Shown piece after piece: positions 51,201 through 64,000 of a stretch of 64,000 nt of DNA. This DNA is from Phoebastria nigripes (Eukaryota; Chordata; Aves; Procellariiformes; Diomedeidae). A program made the position numbers and the translations under genes. The notes below the pieces were generated by a model. It was not told the DNA's origin. It ran no database searches and worked only from the letters and a program-made list of their open reading frames with translations. The stretch lies in NCBI GenBank assembly GCA_035582835.1, contig JAYKAV010002441.1, positions 205,252 to 269,251 on the forward strand, read 5' to 3'. Within the stretch, counting starts at the first letter, position 1; every line of letters starts with the position of its first letter.

Positions 51201-52477
51201 TTCTTGGCCCAGCCCTGTGAGATGAAAGTGGATATTTAGGATCCTCCTGGTGAAGCTGGGGTTTGTCTCTCCTCTTTACCATTGCTATAATTTTCTTCTT
51301 CCCTCCCAGCCCAGAGAGAGGGCAAGCACCCTGCCTCTGGAGCCTCTTGGTCCAGCGTCCAAAACATTAAAAGAAAGTAAATGAAGTGAGAGCCGCAACT
51401 GATATAAAATGCTCAGGCTGCACAAAACCAGACACGCAGCTCTCCGTGTCCGGACAGACAGGGAGTCACACCAGACAACGTACGGGACTTACCCTGCAAG
51501 TACAGGGACGCATCATCTGTGGTTTATTGTTCGGTACCTGCTGGGATGGCAGGAGAAAGGCAGGGAAGATAAAATAGCCATCTGAGAGAGAACACGTGTG
51601 CTGTACTTTGTAATTGGAAGGTGAAGGTGCAAAGATTCAGGGAAGACACTGAACCCTGCAGAAACTTGCTTGCTCTCCCACAGCTTTAAGTAAACTTGCC
51701 AGGACAGGCACCAGGAGAGTTGTCCCTGGGATGCCTGAGGACACACAAGAGTACACAGGACAAACATACCCAAGTGGCTTGCTGTCGTGAAAACCTCTCC
51801 CTCTCCCACACTGTGCTTTGCTCCTACCATTAAGGTGTACTTCAGGGGACTGGCCAGGCACTTTGAGCACAGGGAATAGGCTCCAGAAAGGCCACAATGA
51901 TTGTGGTGGGACCTGGGGTCAGAGGGCATGTGTTGCAAGACCTGGTCCAGGCGAAGGGGGGTCGCACGTGCAGTTCCCCCCAGCACAAAGTCCCCGTACA
52001 CAGCAGCAACTGTGAAGAGACTAGAAAAGCAACACAGGTGCGATCAACCCTGTGAAAAACAGTTTGCTGGCACATTGCAGCTATGCACATGAAAATTCAT
52101 TTAGGTTTAGCAACAGATGCCAGCAGTTCAGCTGTACAGTGGACTGCGTTATTTATATCTTGGGAGAGGTCCAAGAAATAGAGGGAGAGCAACCGGAGGA
52201 TGACTGTTGAGTGCTCATTCTTCCATAGTGCAGCAGTGCTGGCTACTGCAGCGTTACCCAAGGTTAACGCGGATGTATGATCAAAATGAACGCATGACCT
52301 TCTGCAGCACCCATACCGCAAGCTGCCAAGGAAGGAGGGTGTTTTTGTCCAATTCCTATACATACCAGTTTACTGGAGATAATGAATTCAGTTACCTAGC
52401 AGCATTTACAGGGAAGGCAGGAAACCTGAAAAAGGGTGTGAGTTTTATATCCACCTTCTTTTTTAATGAAGGGAAGT

Positions 52478-52493
52478 AAAAAAAAAAAAAAAA
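52478..52493 (+). repeat. A16 homopolymer
   Basis: Uninterrupted run of A following GGGAAGT. It is not the tail of a recognisable retrocopy: the upstream sequence resembles no mRNA I know. Confidence 0.9.
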
Positions 52494-52639
52494 TTACTAA
52501 AAGTATTTGCCCTGAAGAGATTTCAGCCTCCCATGTACAGACTGGGAATACACTTTTTGTCCCTGATTTACAATGTCAGCTGAGAGATGAGCTGCTAAGG
52601 GTCATGGGGAGCTCAGGGCAGAGCATGAGCCAGGCAAAG

Positions 52640-53339
52640 CTGCCCGGCAGAAAAGGACCTGGGTGTGTTGGTNGACAGCCGGCTGAACATGAGCCGGCAG
52701 TGTGCCCAGGTGGCCAAGAAGGCCAACGGCATCCTGGCCTGTATCAGAAATAGTGNGGCCAGCAGGAGTACGGAAGGGATCGTGCCCCTGTACTTGGCAC
52801 TGGTGAGGCTGCACCTCGAATACTGTGTTCAGTTTTTGGCCCCTCACTACAAGAAGGACATTGAGGTGCTGGAGCGTGTCCAGAGGAGGGCAACGAGGCT
52901 GGTGAAGGGTCTGGAGAACAAGTCCTACGAGGAGCAGCTGAGGGAACTGGGGTTGTTTAGCCTGGAGAAGAGGAGGCTGAGGGGAGACCTTATCGCGCTC
53001 TACAACTACCTGAAAGGAGGTTGCAGCGAGGTGGGTGTTGGTCTTTTCTGCCAAGCAACTAGCGATGGGACGAGAGGAAATGGCCTCAAGTTGTGCCAGG
53101 GGAGGTTTAGATTGGACATTAGGAAAAATTTCTTTACTGAAAGAGTGGTCAAGCATTGGAACAGGCTGCCCAGGGAAGTGGTTGAGTCACCATCCCTGGA
53201 AGTATTTAAAAGACGTGTGGATGAGGCGCTTAGGGACGTGGTTTAGTGGACATGGTGGTGTTGGGTTGACGGTTGGACTTGATCTTAAAGGTCTTTTCCA
53301 ACCTTTATGATTCTATGGTTCTATGGTTCTATGATTCTA
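52640..53339 (+). mobile_element. CR1 LINE 3' half, plus orientation
   Basis: A 5'-truncated CR1 copy of a second subfamily, antisense to PALM2 in its upstream intron. It includes the ORF2 C-terminal region, the 3' UTR with GTTGGACTTGATCTTAAAGG, and at least three ATTCTATGGTTCTATG-type terminal repeats ending at 53339. A run of 16 A (52478-52493) lies about 150 bp upstream and seems unrelated. Ambiguous bases at 52673 and 52756. The open frame suggests a fairly young insertion. Confidence 0.94.
52665..53246 (+). pseudogene. CR1 ORF2 C-terminal fragment, open
   Basis: A 193-residue open stretch without frame breaks encoding the C-terminal region of CR1 ORF2: [37 protein letters not shown], and [20 protein letters not shown] up to the natural stop at VDEALRDVV. 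The polymerase domain is absent because of 5' truncation, so it is a dead fragment despite being open. The first Met is internal and not a real start. Confidence 0.9.
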
Positions 53340-54257
53340 ATACAACGTAGCAGTGGTTACATCAGTATTTGCTTGTTTCTCTGCAGTGCCACGTGGCTCT
53401 TAGCAAACTCAAGATCTTCGTTAAGATAAATAGTAGAGCTGTGGAAAAAAAAAAATCACAGACAATTCTAATTTTCTGTCTGTGTTAATAAGATGCAGAA
53501 GCTCTTTATTGCCATGAAGATGTGCACCAAAGTTTCGCTCTGGGACTCATTGCAAGTGTTGTATTTCTTCTGAAGAAATTATTTGAAATGATGCACTGAG
53601 CTACACTATACCTCTGGTCTTACCGTTCACACAAGGCATCTAGCTAAACACCAGCAGCAAAAAGCACAGTATTATCAGCCTACTGTAATGCCCATTCAAG
53701 CCAGTGAGAAGATTAAGGGATGTTTAAGGAAAGTATATACTAGTTGTTAATACATATGTTAGATATATTACAATCTGAGCCTAACCAGGGGTACCTGAGA
53801 TCACACCTGAAAATGGACCGATTTGCGGATTTGCCCTAATACATATATATGTAGATATGTGCACACTGAGTGAAAGACAAGCTTTTTCCTGCTACAGGCT
53901 GCTTTTATTTTTTTCCCCTCATTGGTATTTTTTGTCTTCTTTGAATTCCTGCACAGGTTATTTCCATACCAGAGTCCAGCTGAGTCATCTTCCTCTGCTG
54001 CGGCAGAGCACTGGCTCCATCCAAAGTCAATGGCAGGTTGTTCCCTACTGCTCACAAACCAGGATTTCACTCCTTGCAGGTTTCCCATGTGGGATGTTTT
54101 GAATCCCTCCCTGCCCCCATCATGTGTGACTTTTAACAATTTAGGAGCACATGCAAATGACTCCTCCATATGGCAATCTGATCATCACTGAAAAGGTGCT
54201 GCAGTTATTTACTAGAAAAGCAGTGTTGACAAAAATAGCAATCATGGGCTAGAGTTG

Positions 54258-54330
54258 TCTGTTTTATCCCTGCTGTAGCCTCCAGCAAATCACTTTGCCT
54301 CCATTTCCCCATCTTGATCCAATACATTTT
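54258..54330 (-). repeat. Possible MIR-like remnant
   Basis: AGCAAATCACTTTGCCTCCA followed by TTTCCCCATCTTGATCC resembles the antisense MIR stretch CAAGTCACTTAACCTC...CAGTTTCCCCATCTG. It is short, so the call is tentative. Confidence 0.42.
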
Positions 54331-56954
54331 GCCAATCCTATACTGTCCAATCATACATCAGACCATGCTTATCACTGGTAGATCTGTTAGCTGGTATTAC
54401 TAATTATAGATACTCACTGCACATGTGAGGTTTTTCTGATTTTGGTTTGACCTGACTCACATTTGCTGCTAATGACTGTGTGGACTTTGTAATGGACTTC
54501 TGGTGCAAACAAGGCATTATCTATTTGCTTTCTGCAGTGGTGGCTTAAAATGTGTCGTTTCAGGGAACATGGTGCTTACAAGCTTACTTGTTGGTGCAAG
54601 AAGTAAGTGCTGCCCAACACACCGCACTCTGACATAAGGTACCCCCTGTGATTGATCGAATGTAGTCTGAGAATAATACTAAAAATGAAAATGAGCCCCA
54701 GAGAATTCAGGCTGTTACACTGAAAATGTGAAAACCCAAACAAAAGTATTATAATTGGTGTGATGACACCTTCTCTGCATCCTGGCTGTCATGTGGCTAT
54801 TAAAGCACAGCTACCTTACTACTGTGGAAAGCTGCAACTTACAGGGATCCCATCTGCCTCCCTCGGACCTTTTTTAACAAACCTTTCTCTGCCTTTTGTG
54901 TTATGCTTTAGTCAGGACTGCCTGAACCTGTGAGTGCCCTCAGAAGCACTTGACAAAGGAGTTCGATGGGTATGTGCAGCTGACAGTCAGCGTGCCTCAG
55001 GCACTGAGCTTTATTAGGTCCCTTTAAAAATTCCCCATATTATGTGCCCCTCACAAATACACAAATCTATTCCCCTGCACTGCTTGCCAAGAGCGACTTG
55101 GACGGCAGGGACAGAAAAAGTGCAGCGGGGCAGGAAGGGGAACACCCAGTAGGAGCCGTGACTTGTTTTGTTTGTTTCTTGATGCAAACAGTTTCTTGGA
55201 TTTGAGCTTTGCAAATCTGTCCTCTGCTGTCATTCACTTACAGTAACTCACAGTCCATTTTTCCAGGGTGAAGGCTGATGCGAGGCAAGGAACATGTCCC
55301 ATGGGAATGGACAGTCTCTCCACCAGGAGGAATGAGGGATGCACCAAGCTGCTGCCATCCTGATCGTGATGATAGCAGCGTCCCGATCCTCCTTCATCAA
55401 TCTGATCTACCTTAGAGCTTTTGTGTTGTGTTCGTTTATTTATTTGTTCTTGGCAGCAAGTGTTCCTGTGCTCCAGAAAGCACTGGAACAAACGCTGCTT
55501 CACTGGGGAGAGGTTTTGCCCTGGTGGGATAACTCCAAGGTTATCCGAAGTGCTCCTGCTGAGGCAAATCAAGCCAATCAGGAAGCCCCCAGAAACGTGG
55601 GCTGTGCTCGGTTTGTTGTTTCCACCCTTAGACATTTCCTGCTATTGTTCTTGTCATTTTCTCTGAGTGTCCACCGGGCTGGTGGGTGGTGCTGCTACCG
55701 CCGGCAAGGGTTTTTGGGGAGGCTGCCAGTCTTCTCGGGCACATGGAGAGCTCTGTGCCGTTCCTTTCACAGACTCCCAGCACAAATTTCCAGCATACAA
55801 ATGCAGGGAAGGTGGGGCTGTGGTAGTAACTGCATCTCAGTGAACAAAGTACCTTTTCCCGCTGGCCGCACGCAGCTGGGCAGGAATGAAATCATGCCAT
55901 AAAATGATGAATGAATTTTGGCTCAAGAAATTGCTTACCACCCCAGGAGAAGCAGAAGGTGGGTGGGTAGAAGCAGCAAGTCCACAGCATCCTGGGATTC
56001 ATTGAGAGCTGTAGAAAGCTGAGGAAATACTGACTATACTCTAGAAACTGACTGCTCTAGTTTTACCTCTGCCATCCAGAGTCTAGTTTTCTCTTGCCAG
56101 GAGTGCCGGAGGTCACCTACAATGGCCTAACCCCATCACACCATCAGAGGACCAAAGGAGCTATAACTATAAAGGCTTCCCAGGGACAATGCCCGTATCT
56201 CATTTTTTAATTCTCTGAGTTTCACGATTACATTTTTCTTTCATCAGATGCATGTCACGAGTTTCTACCTGCAGGGGAAGGACTGAGAAGAGCTGCATGC
56301 TGCACTCCCCATGCTCCAGTCTCAGCTGGAAATCACAGCAAACCAGTTCCTAGACACCCACCACCTGCTCAGGTAATCATGAGCACATCTTTGGTTTTCA
56401 TCTACAGTGTAAGGCAACTTCCCNTGCTGTGGAGAAATTGTGAGACCGAATTTGTGCTCAGACAGCATCTGTAATTCTGCAGAGAGATCTCTGGAAGTAT
56501 GGTGTTGTTTCTGAGCTGTACTGGTGAATAGGGCCAGCTACACAGCTGTGTGAAGAAACGAGTGGGAAAAATTGCTCTGAGATTGCTCGGGGCTTACTTT
56601 TCCAACCCTTTGCTCCACATTACTTAACATCAGCCACACCTGAGTCACTGCTGTCTGATCCCTCACGGTGCTGGAGTGNGAATTAAAAAAAAGGAGAGCG
56701 ACATAATAACACAACAATGCCCTCCTTTTTATTTTCCATGACAGATCATAAGTCCTCCTTACTGCCTCATGGAAAGTTGGAACGAGGCACGATTTTAATT
56801 GTGGGAAGCTGCAAAGTTTGTCTTGACTTTGCACTGCGTGTTTGTGGTTGGAGTCAGCTGACGGCTTCCTGCCTGCGTGGGTCTCGGATGGGTGAAATTC
56901 TTGACCCCTGGACTTCCCAAGAGCTGCAGAGCTTCCAAGTTGGGATAAAGCAGA

Positions 56955-57029
56955 CATAGAATCATAGAATCATAGAATCATAAAGGTTGGAAAAGACCTC
57001 TAAGATCATCGAGTCCAACCGTCAACCCA
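56955..57029 (-). mobile_element. CR1 3' tail fragment, inverted
   Basis: About 75 bp from the extreme 3' end of a CR1, reverse oriented: tandem ATAGAATC repeats, then the complement of the TTTCCAACCTTTATGATT tail and of GGGTTGACGGTTGGAC. It matches the tail of the copy at 52640-53339, so it is the same subfamily. It runs directly into a CCA repeat. Confidence 0.9.
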
Positions 57030-57047
57030 CCACCACCACCACCACCA
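57028..57047 (+). repeat. (CCA)n microsatellite
   Basis: About six tandem CCA/CAC units directly adjoining the CR1 tail, possibly seeded by the CAACCCAC sequence at the junction. Confidence 0.9.
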
Positions 57048-60000
57048 TCTGGGTTGATTTGGTTCAGGGGAGCAAAAACCAGGCACTAGAGCACCTGTAG
57101 CCCAGGATGGGTTAGAAAAGGGATTATTCTCCTTTTTAAGAGAACCTTTAAAAGCATGCCAGGGTCTATGTTTTGATGGTTGGCCCGCAGCTGGACATAG
57201 GGCATAGCAGAGAGGTGGCACGGGACTGCATTTCTGAGGGTAAATATCATAGAGGAGAACCTCAAAGCCATCTAGCAGTGTGGTAACCCCCTACTTTCTA
57301 ATAAATTACTTCTCACTCAGTTCGTTATTCTTTCTGCAGCAAGCTGATGAAAGCCAAACGTAGCCTGACGCGTTCCTGGCTACGATCCTGGGGAGGGGCT
57401 GGCTGGTCACAAGGAGCTGGTTCGCCTTCTGTGGTTTCAGTGGATCCCATGGCTACGCAAAACGTCCTCGCAGGGGTCTCCTCACCTGTGTGAACAATCT
57501 CTATGCCTGGAATGGTGGTACTGAGGGATGGGGTAACAAGGGGAGCTGGTCCATGTCACAGCTCTGGAAATTCCTGCTATGTAACTAGGGAAAAGAGACT
57601 AAAGTTTTGCAGGACTTCCCTAAAGTCTAAATGGTTTATTTTGTCTGGTTTTGAGTCTCACTGTGATCTTAATGCTCAAGGATCCTGGCCTGGAGAAAAA
57701 CTCAGATGAGTCTTGGCAAACCCATGAACATTTTTGGTTTTACCTGTACGATTGACTCCCCTCGTCTTCGTTTCTGTCTACGTTTTTTTATGTTGGTATT
57801 TGAACAAAGCATTCAAGTAAAGTAAGTTCTTGTAAGAATGGGCAATAATAAATGTAAGACCATTGTGAAAATCTGCTTGGGTTTACAGCACTGACAGAAC
57901 ATTTTCATTTGCTTTGTCTAAAATTTCACAACAACATGAGACCAAGGGCAAAGGCTTCACAGATGCCCATATTATTGAGAAGGCTATGTCCCATTTCCCA
58001 GTATACTTCATATAGGTTATGTATGAAGGCGTGGGAAGTTAAGAAATTTCTGGCTAGTTTTTAAGTTACAAAAGATGCAAGTAGGCACCTTCAGGGATTC
58101 ACAAAAAGGCTTAAAAGTGATAGAGGTGCTCTTGAAAATGGGATATAGGTACTTCTGAAAGTTTGTCTCCTGTGATTTCTGTGCCAATTGGTGTATAGTT
58201 ACGAACACTTTTCCAGCTTTATTGTTTAAAGGGACTTCATCTATGGATGTTTACGGTAGAAGTGATAGGGCAGTAGATGAAAAAGCAGTACTGAAAGCCT
58301 TGAATTTAAACAAGAGAGATAAACAGGCATTAAACTGTAGGTGTGTATGTAGTTCCAGTGGTTTGAATAGACAAACTGATACACTTGGATGTAAGTGTCT
58401 CTCTGACGCAAGGCTTAAAAGGGTAATGACATTAATCTGCAGAAGACAGCTCAAAAGTAGGAAAGTTATCCCAGTGCTTTGGAACGGGCAGACTGAAAAT
58501 GAAATTAAACTAAAAAAGCCTTATTTGAAATAAGGCATAGAAACTGAGAGCAGCGATAATATTGTGGGAGCTGGAACGGCATTGGCTGCATTACGACTAC
58601 CACTAGATGAGGGCAGTTGGAAGTGCAGGCTGTCGAGATGACTGGCCAAAGGGCTGGCAGGTTATTCACTAAGCACCAGATGGACACCACCAACTGTCTA
58701 AATGCTTTCTCCCTCATTTGTAATTGGCCTCATTTGTGGCTGAGCTCCCTGGCTCTGCCTGTGGTTCTCAGCTCTGCTGTTGGCAGCCCCCTTGGCGTAC
58801 ACCCTGCAAGCTCCTGTCAGTGTGACAGTCCCTGCAGGAGCTGTGGGTTTGCCGGTCATGCCCTACTCTAACAAAATTTGCCTCATTAGCCGTGTGAAAC
58901 ACCCACGGCACCATTTCTTTCCACTCTCCTTTACTTTTTTCATTTTTTTGTCTTCTCATATTCATGTCAGCTGTTGTGATCAGTCACAAAGAGGCATTTT
59001 GTGATGTTGGTACAGGACCATTGGTATTTGCCACCTTATGCTATGTTAACACTGGTAAGTAGGAACAGTCTAAAGATGCAGCTTTGTGCCCAAACCAGCC
59101 TTGCCTGTAAGCCTCCCTGGCTTCTCCCTGGCGATCCAAACCCGAACTGAGTGCTCTTGTGGCCTTCTGGCTATAGGGCTGCTCTGGTCTCTGCTCGTTG
59201 CCCCACTGCATGCCTCCTGCTAGGTGTTTGGGACTTGTAGCATCAAGGTCAGAAAGTCCTCTTGCAGAAAGTCCTCCTGNATTTCCTTGTTCCTGCCTTC
59301 TTCACTGGCATGTCCTCTTTGGAAAGTACCAAAGTCTCGAGGCCAAGAAGTCCTTGAAAAACTCCATATCTGTGAAGGAAGGAAACCTGGGAATGAGCTT
59401 GTGCTGAGCTCCAGAAACTCTGTGTGGATTGATTTGTAGAAGGACACGAACCACAGTTTAGATGGGGAAAGGTGAGTTGCCTGGTTTGGGCTAATTTTAG
59501 ATGGCTTGAAGTTTGAACCTAAAGATGACAGGAACACCTACTTGCCTTGGAAAGGCTGGTCATGCAACAACCACCAATGTGAAGGCTCAGCCCAGGAGGT
59601 GGTTGCTGTCCCACACAGAGCTCGGTGTGTGTGCTGGTGTTGCAGAGGATGGCTCCTGCCTGGCCCCGTGGCACAGCTCTCACCATCACGTTTTCACAGC
59701 ATTATTCCTGCCTATGGCTGGCTCAGGTGGGTGCCATTGAGACAGAAAGTAGAAACCATTTCCAAAGGTACCAGGCAAACTGTCTCACCACTGCTTTCCT
59801 GGTGTTACAGTCAGGTGGGAAAGAAAGCAGAGGGGTGCTGCTGCTCTTGAACAGGTCAGTAAAATTGGAAACATGAAGAGGTCCAACACTCAGCAAAAAA
59901 AAGATGCAGGACAAAGGAGAGAGTGGTTTTCTCCGACAGCACACCGTCAAGAGCTGGGGAGAGCCATATTCAGTTTATCATNTCCATGCACATGATGCAG

Positions 60001-63000
60001 GTAATCGTGGATGGATTATTTTCACCCAGAAACAAGTCTAGCTGTTGTAGCTTGTCCAGCTAACCTGTCAGCCGAGAGCCAGCAGATGACTTGGTGTATT
60101 CTGTCCATGGTCACTTAATCCTCCGGAAAGGTGGTTGAAGTTGTACTTTACCCCACATTTGTGGAGGGCCGTGGCTCATTACCATGGCTCACCTGGAACA
60201 CGGTAAAGTGATGCACTCTGGTAACTTGACTGTGACTTTGAGCCCTTCCTCTCTTTCTGTTTCAAATACCTATCTCTGAAATCAGTATTGCAGTAAATAC
60301 CTGCTTGACAGGGGTGCTCTCAAAGACTGTGGCCAGGGGGACCAAGAAAATACCACGGATAGATGCAGGTATTTAATAGAGGTTTTTAATAGAGAGTGCT
60401 AAATGTCCAGTACATCTTGCACAGCCCATAGCTATTTTCTCTTTTCTCATTTCCTCTTAGCTCTCCCTCATGCATTTCTCCTTTGCTAAGCCTTGGCTCT
60501 TCCCATAACAGATTGTGTGGAGTCACATATCACAGTGTAGGAAATGCTTGTTTGGCAGAGTTTTGTCCCCTAATAAAAATAATACCACAAAACTTCAGAT
60601 GTACATGCTAAATATACCTCAATGGACCTAGGGAGCACTGCAGAATGGCCCCAAATGCTAACCTTCACTTGTGCTCCTGCACCAGTTTGTACAAAGAGAG
60701 TATTATCATGAAGGTCACATACTAGCTTCCCTTTCTGCTTCCCATTCCTGCTGCATGCTATGTGGCTTGCTTTGGTAATCGGAAAGGATTGCTCCGCAGA
60801 CAGACCACCGCTGCCCAGGGGACAGAAACAGGTCTGCCACAGCGGTGAAGAATCAAGGAGAGGCGTCCATGTCCAGCTATTAAAAAAACAGGAAAATAAT
60901 AAAAAAATCCCTACCACTGCCTGCATAAACAGATTTTACACGGTGGGATTGCCGGAGGAAGTGTTTCTCCGCAGTGTACGGGGCCATCTAGTGAGCGCGG
61001 GCATCACAACAGCCCCGCTTTCTCCACTGCACTGTTTGTCCTGCTTATCCCCAAGACAAGACTTCACACACTATCTGCCAGCAAGGTACNCACACACACT
61101 TTAACAATATTTTCCACTGCAAGGTGAAAGGAGGAACACTGCTGCAGGGGGGGGACAGGATGACAGCAGCAGAAAGTGCATGGCTGATGCCGGGAGCTTG
61201 GTGTGCTGGCTTTCTGGGGGAAGTCAGAAATCCAGGGGCACTGGCAGTGGAAAGGCAGTGTGCAAGTTTCCACTGAATCATGTCCTCAGCTGCAGAGCTG
61301 GTGATGACAAAGGGAACTGCTCAGCCAGAGGACACTGCAGCAATTGGGTGGTGACAAAACCTTGTGAGGAGCAATGAGACATTGGCTCCTCAATATTATG
61401 TGGTGGTTTCTCTGACAAACAGCTGGTGAGGGGCAAGGGAATGGGAAAGTGATGTGTTAATAATTTCAAGATCTCAGAGAACTGATGCTTGTATTTTGCA
61501 TGATGCTGGACTGATAGTCCTGGAAGGAAAACTGCTGCAATGTGAAGCATTATACCCACAAAGTCCTGTCACCACGCCTCACCTCTGAGCAGACCGGACT
61601 GATTGCCTGGGGATGAACATGCGACCAGCCGTGCTGCCCATTCACTCTCCTGTGTCTCCTGTGAGGCTGCCAGATTATGAAAGCAACAAGAAACATCTGG
61701 GGATTTTGGTAGCTTTTTGTGGCTGCTCAAAGAGTCCTCAAACATACCTGAACCCACAGCCGACTCCGAAACCTACAGCCAGCGTCATGCTGTTCTGGTA
61801 CAAACTCTGCTGGTTCAGCCAGGGGTACAATGCCGGAGAATGTGAGCATGGGAGGGTATNTGGGCATTTCAGGTGCCACCACGTGACTCCTGACTCCCCA
61901 GTGACACTTTCCACTTTCAGCATAGACACAAGTGTTTTTAAGCAGGTTTGTCCTGCTGCATTAAAGGTACCTCAGAAAACTGGAAGGGAAAAGTTGGAAG
62001 ATCCTCATCTAGTGAACGTCAGTTTAAACTCATTGAATGCTAGGAGCCAGGTCAGCACACAGTCCACTAGTTCATCTGCCTTCAGCAGAATGAATGCATT
62101 CACTTCCTCATCTCTTGGACACTTATTTGACCTGTTTGGACCTGCCTCAAGGGTGAACTCTTCATGTCCACCAGCCTGTCTCTGGAACAGCTGTAAACCT
62201 GGAACTTGGTAATTATAACAATGACAAACTGTTCCACATTCTCCTGAATTGTCATTGAAGCCTTGACCTGCAAATGTTAGGATACCAAATTAGCTTTCAG
62301 GCTGTCATTAGTCCCAGTGAATGTTAGTGTGCACATCTGGAAGCATTTGCTATTTCAATATAGTCTGTGTGTGTGTTTACATAGGCTATGGACAGGAGAA
62401 ACAAAATATAATTAGCTTTGTAGCCCTGCAGCCCAGAAAATACAGTATTGCCATTGCTAGTAACATGTCCCAAGCTTTGTAATAGCTTTGCAAGGCCCTT
62501 AGGACTTGCCAGGCTCTATCTATACTAGCCTCCTTTGTCTTACTTCTGTGCATGTTTGTATAATCATATGGCATAGCTACAATTTTCAGACAGCATTGCC
62601 AAGCAGTTTTTTCTGTAGAAAGAAATATTCATGACCCCACTGTAGTGATTCAGTGCAGAGGAAGATGGGCTTGATGCCACAGCTGAAGCCTGGGAAGAGG
62701 GACACAGGGTGCTGCGAAGAGGAGGATGGTGTGGGATGACAAGAGATGGGCCGGCACAGGCTGGTCCTGGAGACCCCATGGTTATAAGCAAATTTGCAAT
62801 GGTCAGATAAAGACATGCAGACCTAGAGCTGGACAAAACTGCTTTGAGTGGAACAAAGAGAACAAAGAGCAAGTATCTATAATACACTCCATATAAAGCA
62901 ATTTGTATCTGACGTGGAATTACAGACCCATGAAAAAAGACCAAGGTATAAAGGGTGTTAGAAAATATATACAAATTGCCTCAAGTGGACTTAAAACTGA

Positions 63001-64000
63001 GAAGAAGGAAACCATGAACGTCTACATCACATTCCTCCTGGCAAAGGGAAGAAACCCTCACCATCAACACAATATTTGCCCTGATGAGGAGCTTAAGACG
63101 CTGATGACTTGCCATATCTTTTATCTCTCTCCACAANTGATCCAAAGGTGTTGTGGAAGAGTGACTGTAAGAGCAAGAGAAAGGAACAGGTACTAGGAAT
63201 GCATAACAGTTGTAACTGTTCTGGAGACTTTTTATGTAAAACTTTTTAGGTAATATGTTCCTTTTTCCCTCCTATAATGCTTTGACTGAGACTAAAAATA
63301 ATTCTGTTGTTAGATTGGTAGGATTTAAATTACCTTAATGAAAAATTCTCAGCTTTGCATAAAAAGTGTGCTTATTTTTCATCATAAGAAGTTTTTGAGT
63401 GCAACTTCATCACATTGTAGACGGGAGATGGAGATCTATCTATTTCCCAGCTCAGTGCCTTAGGCACTGGACTGTCCTTCTTGGGTTTTTCTGTGATCAG
63501 ATGGGCTTTGGGGAGAATCTTTAGAAGAGTGTTTTTTCAAGAGCTAATTTCTGCACAGCTAATTTAAGGACAGAAATAATTTTCTAGGCCTCAAATTTAA
63601 ATTTGTTTAAAAAAATTCCCAAATGCTGTAATAATACAACAACATGTGTAAGTTTAATGTTATTGAATGTGACAACAAACATTATTTCACAGCCTCTATG
63701 AGAAAGACCAGACCACACTGAAATGCCAGTTCTGGATCAAGGTTGGGTTGCTGGATCTAGGTTGCTAAACTAGAAGATTAGGAAATAGATGCAGGACAGT
63801 GCCAGTGGGTAAAGGAGGAGGAAACTGGTAGGTGTTGCATAAAAATAGAAAGCTTTCCAGGAGAAAGACAAAATAGAGCTTTTTACTATAGTTCATTTAA
63901 AAACACTTATTTGTTCTTCTTATAGATTATGTTCTGTTTACGTAATGCTTCCCTGCACTTTTATTTCTGAAATCACCATAATTTTGTAGCAAAACCAGGT

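Noticed and set aside
53970..54020. Minus-strand AAAEEDDSAG stretch resembling the acidic linker of the missing PALM2 exon
   Set aside because: Only the acidic run is similar; the conserved residues on either side are absent and no splice sites fit.
55339..55902. 187-codon plus-strand open frame with a hydrophobic segment
   Set aside because: The segment resembles a membrane helix, but nothing else in the frame or around it supports a gene.
56020..56110. Possible upstream PALM2 exon on the minus strand with a GTAAAAC donor
   Set aside because: It ends in the correct phase, but the encoded residues (KRKLDSGWQ) do not match the paralemmin coiled coil expected there.
57006..57060. Poly-tryptophan open frame on the minus strand
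   Set aside because: Produced by the CCA microsatellite next to the CR1 tail.
61613..62212. 199-codon plus-strand open frame
   Set aside because: Serine-rich toward the end but without any known motif, splice context or paired exons. Treated as chance.

Overview
This window is vertebrate nuclear DNA, almost certainly from a bird. It is intron-rich and gene-poor. It carries several CR1 LINE retrotransposon copies with the typical avian 3' ends (tandem ATTCTATG-type octamers), and its only gene reads as an avian paralemmin. There are no operons, CRISPR arrays, phage genes, tRNA or rRNA genes that I can see. Scattered single N bases look like low-confidence consensus calls.

The one protein-coding gene I can defend is PALM2 (paralemmin-2; the human locus is now called PALM2AKAP2), on the minus strand. 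Four consecutive coding exons can be placed to the base, with splice sites and matching reading phases: 44093-43979 (coiled coil), 43363-43342 (a 22-nt microexon), 34157-34056, and the terminal coding exon 29336-28588. The last exon ends in three cysteines and a CaaX prenylation box. Spliced together they encode 328 residues, the C-terminal part of the protein. The first coding exons (start codon and N-terminal coiled coil) were not found and should lie to the right of the window. A group of AATAAA signals on the minus strand at 20559-20802 could end a very long 3' UTR, but that is an inference. No AKAP2 exon was recognised to the left.

Layout: 1-2236, CR1 copy with a broken reverse transcriptase ORF. 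2237-20540, no gene seen; a few very old repeats. 20545-28587, putative PALM2 3' UTR or downstream flank, rich in old palindrome-like repeats, with a strong G-quadruplex motif 185 nt after the stop codon. 28588-44093, PALM2 exons and introns, with an old CR1 (about 37600-39520) and a younger inverted CR1 3' end (39856-40501) in the 9.2-kb intron. 44094-64000, upstream PALM2 intron, with a CR1 3' half (52640-53339) and a short inverted CR1 tail (56955-57029).

I did not find a previously undescribed biological system. The best leads are the microexon, the 3' UTR G-quadruplex, oppositely oriented CR1 copies flanking two PALM2 exons, and a dense set of ancient non-CR1 repeats near the 3' end of the gene.
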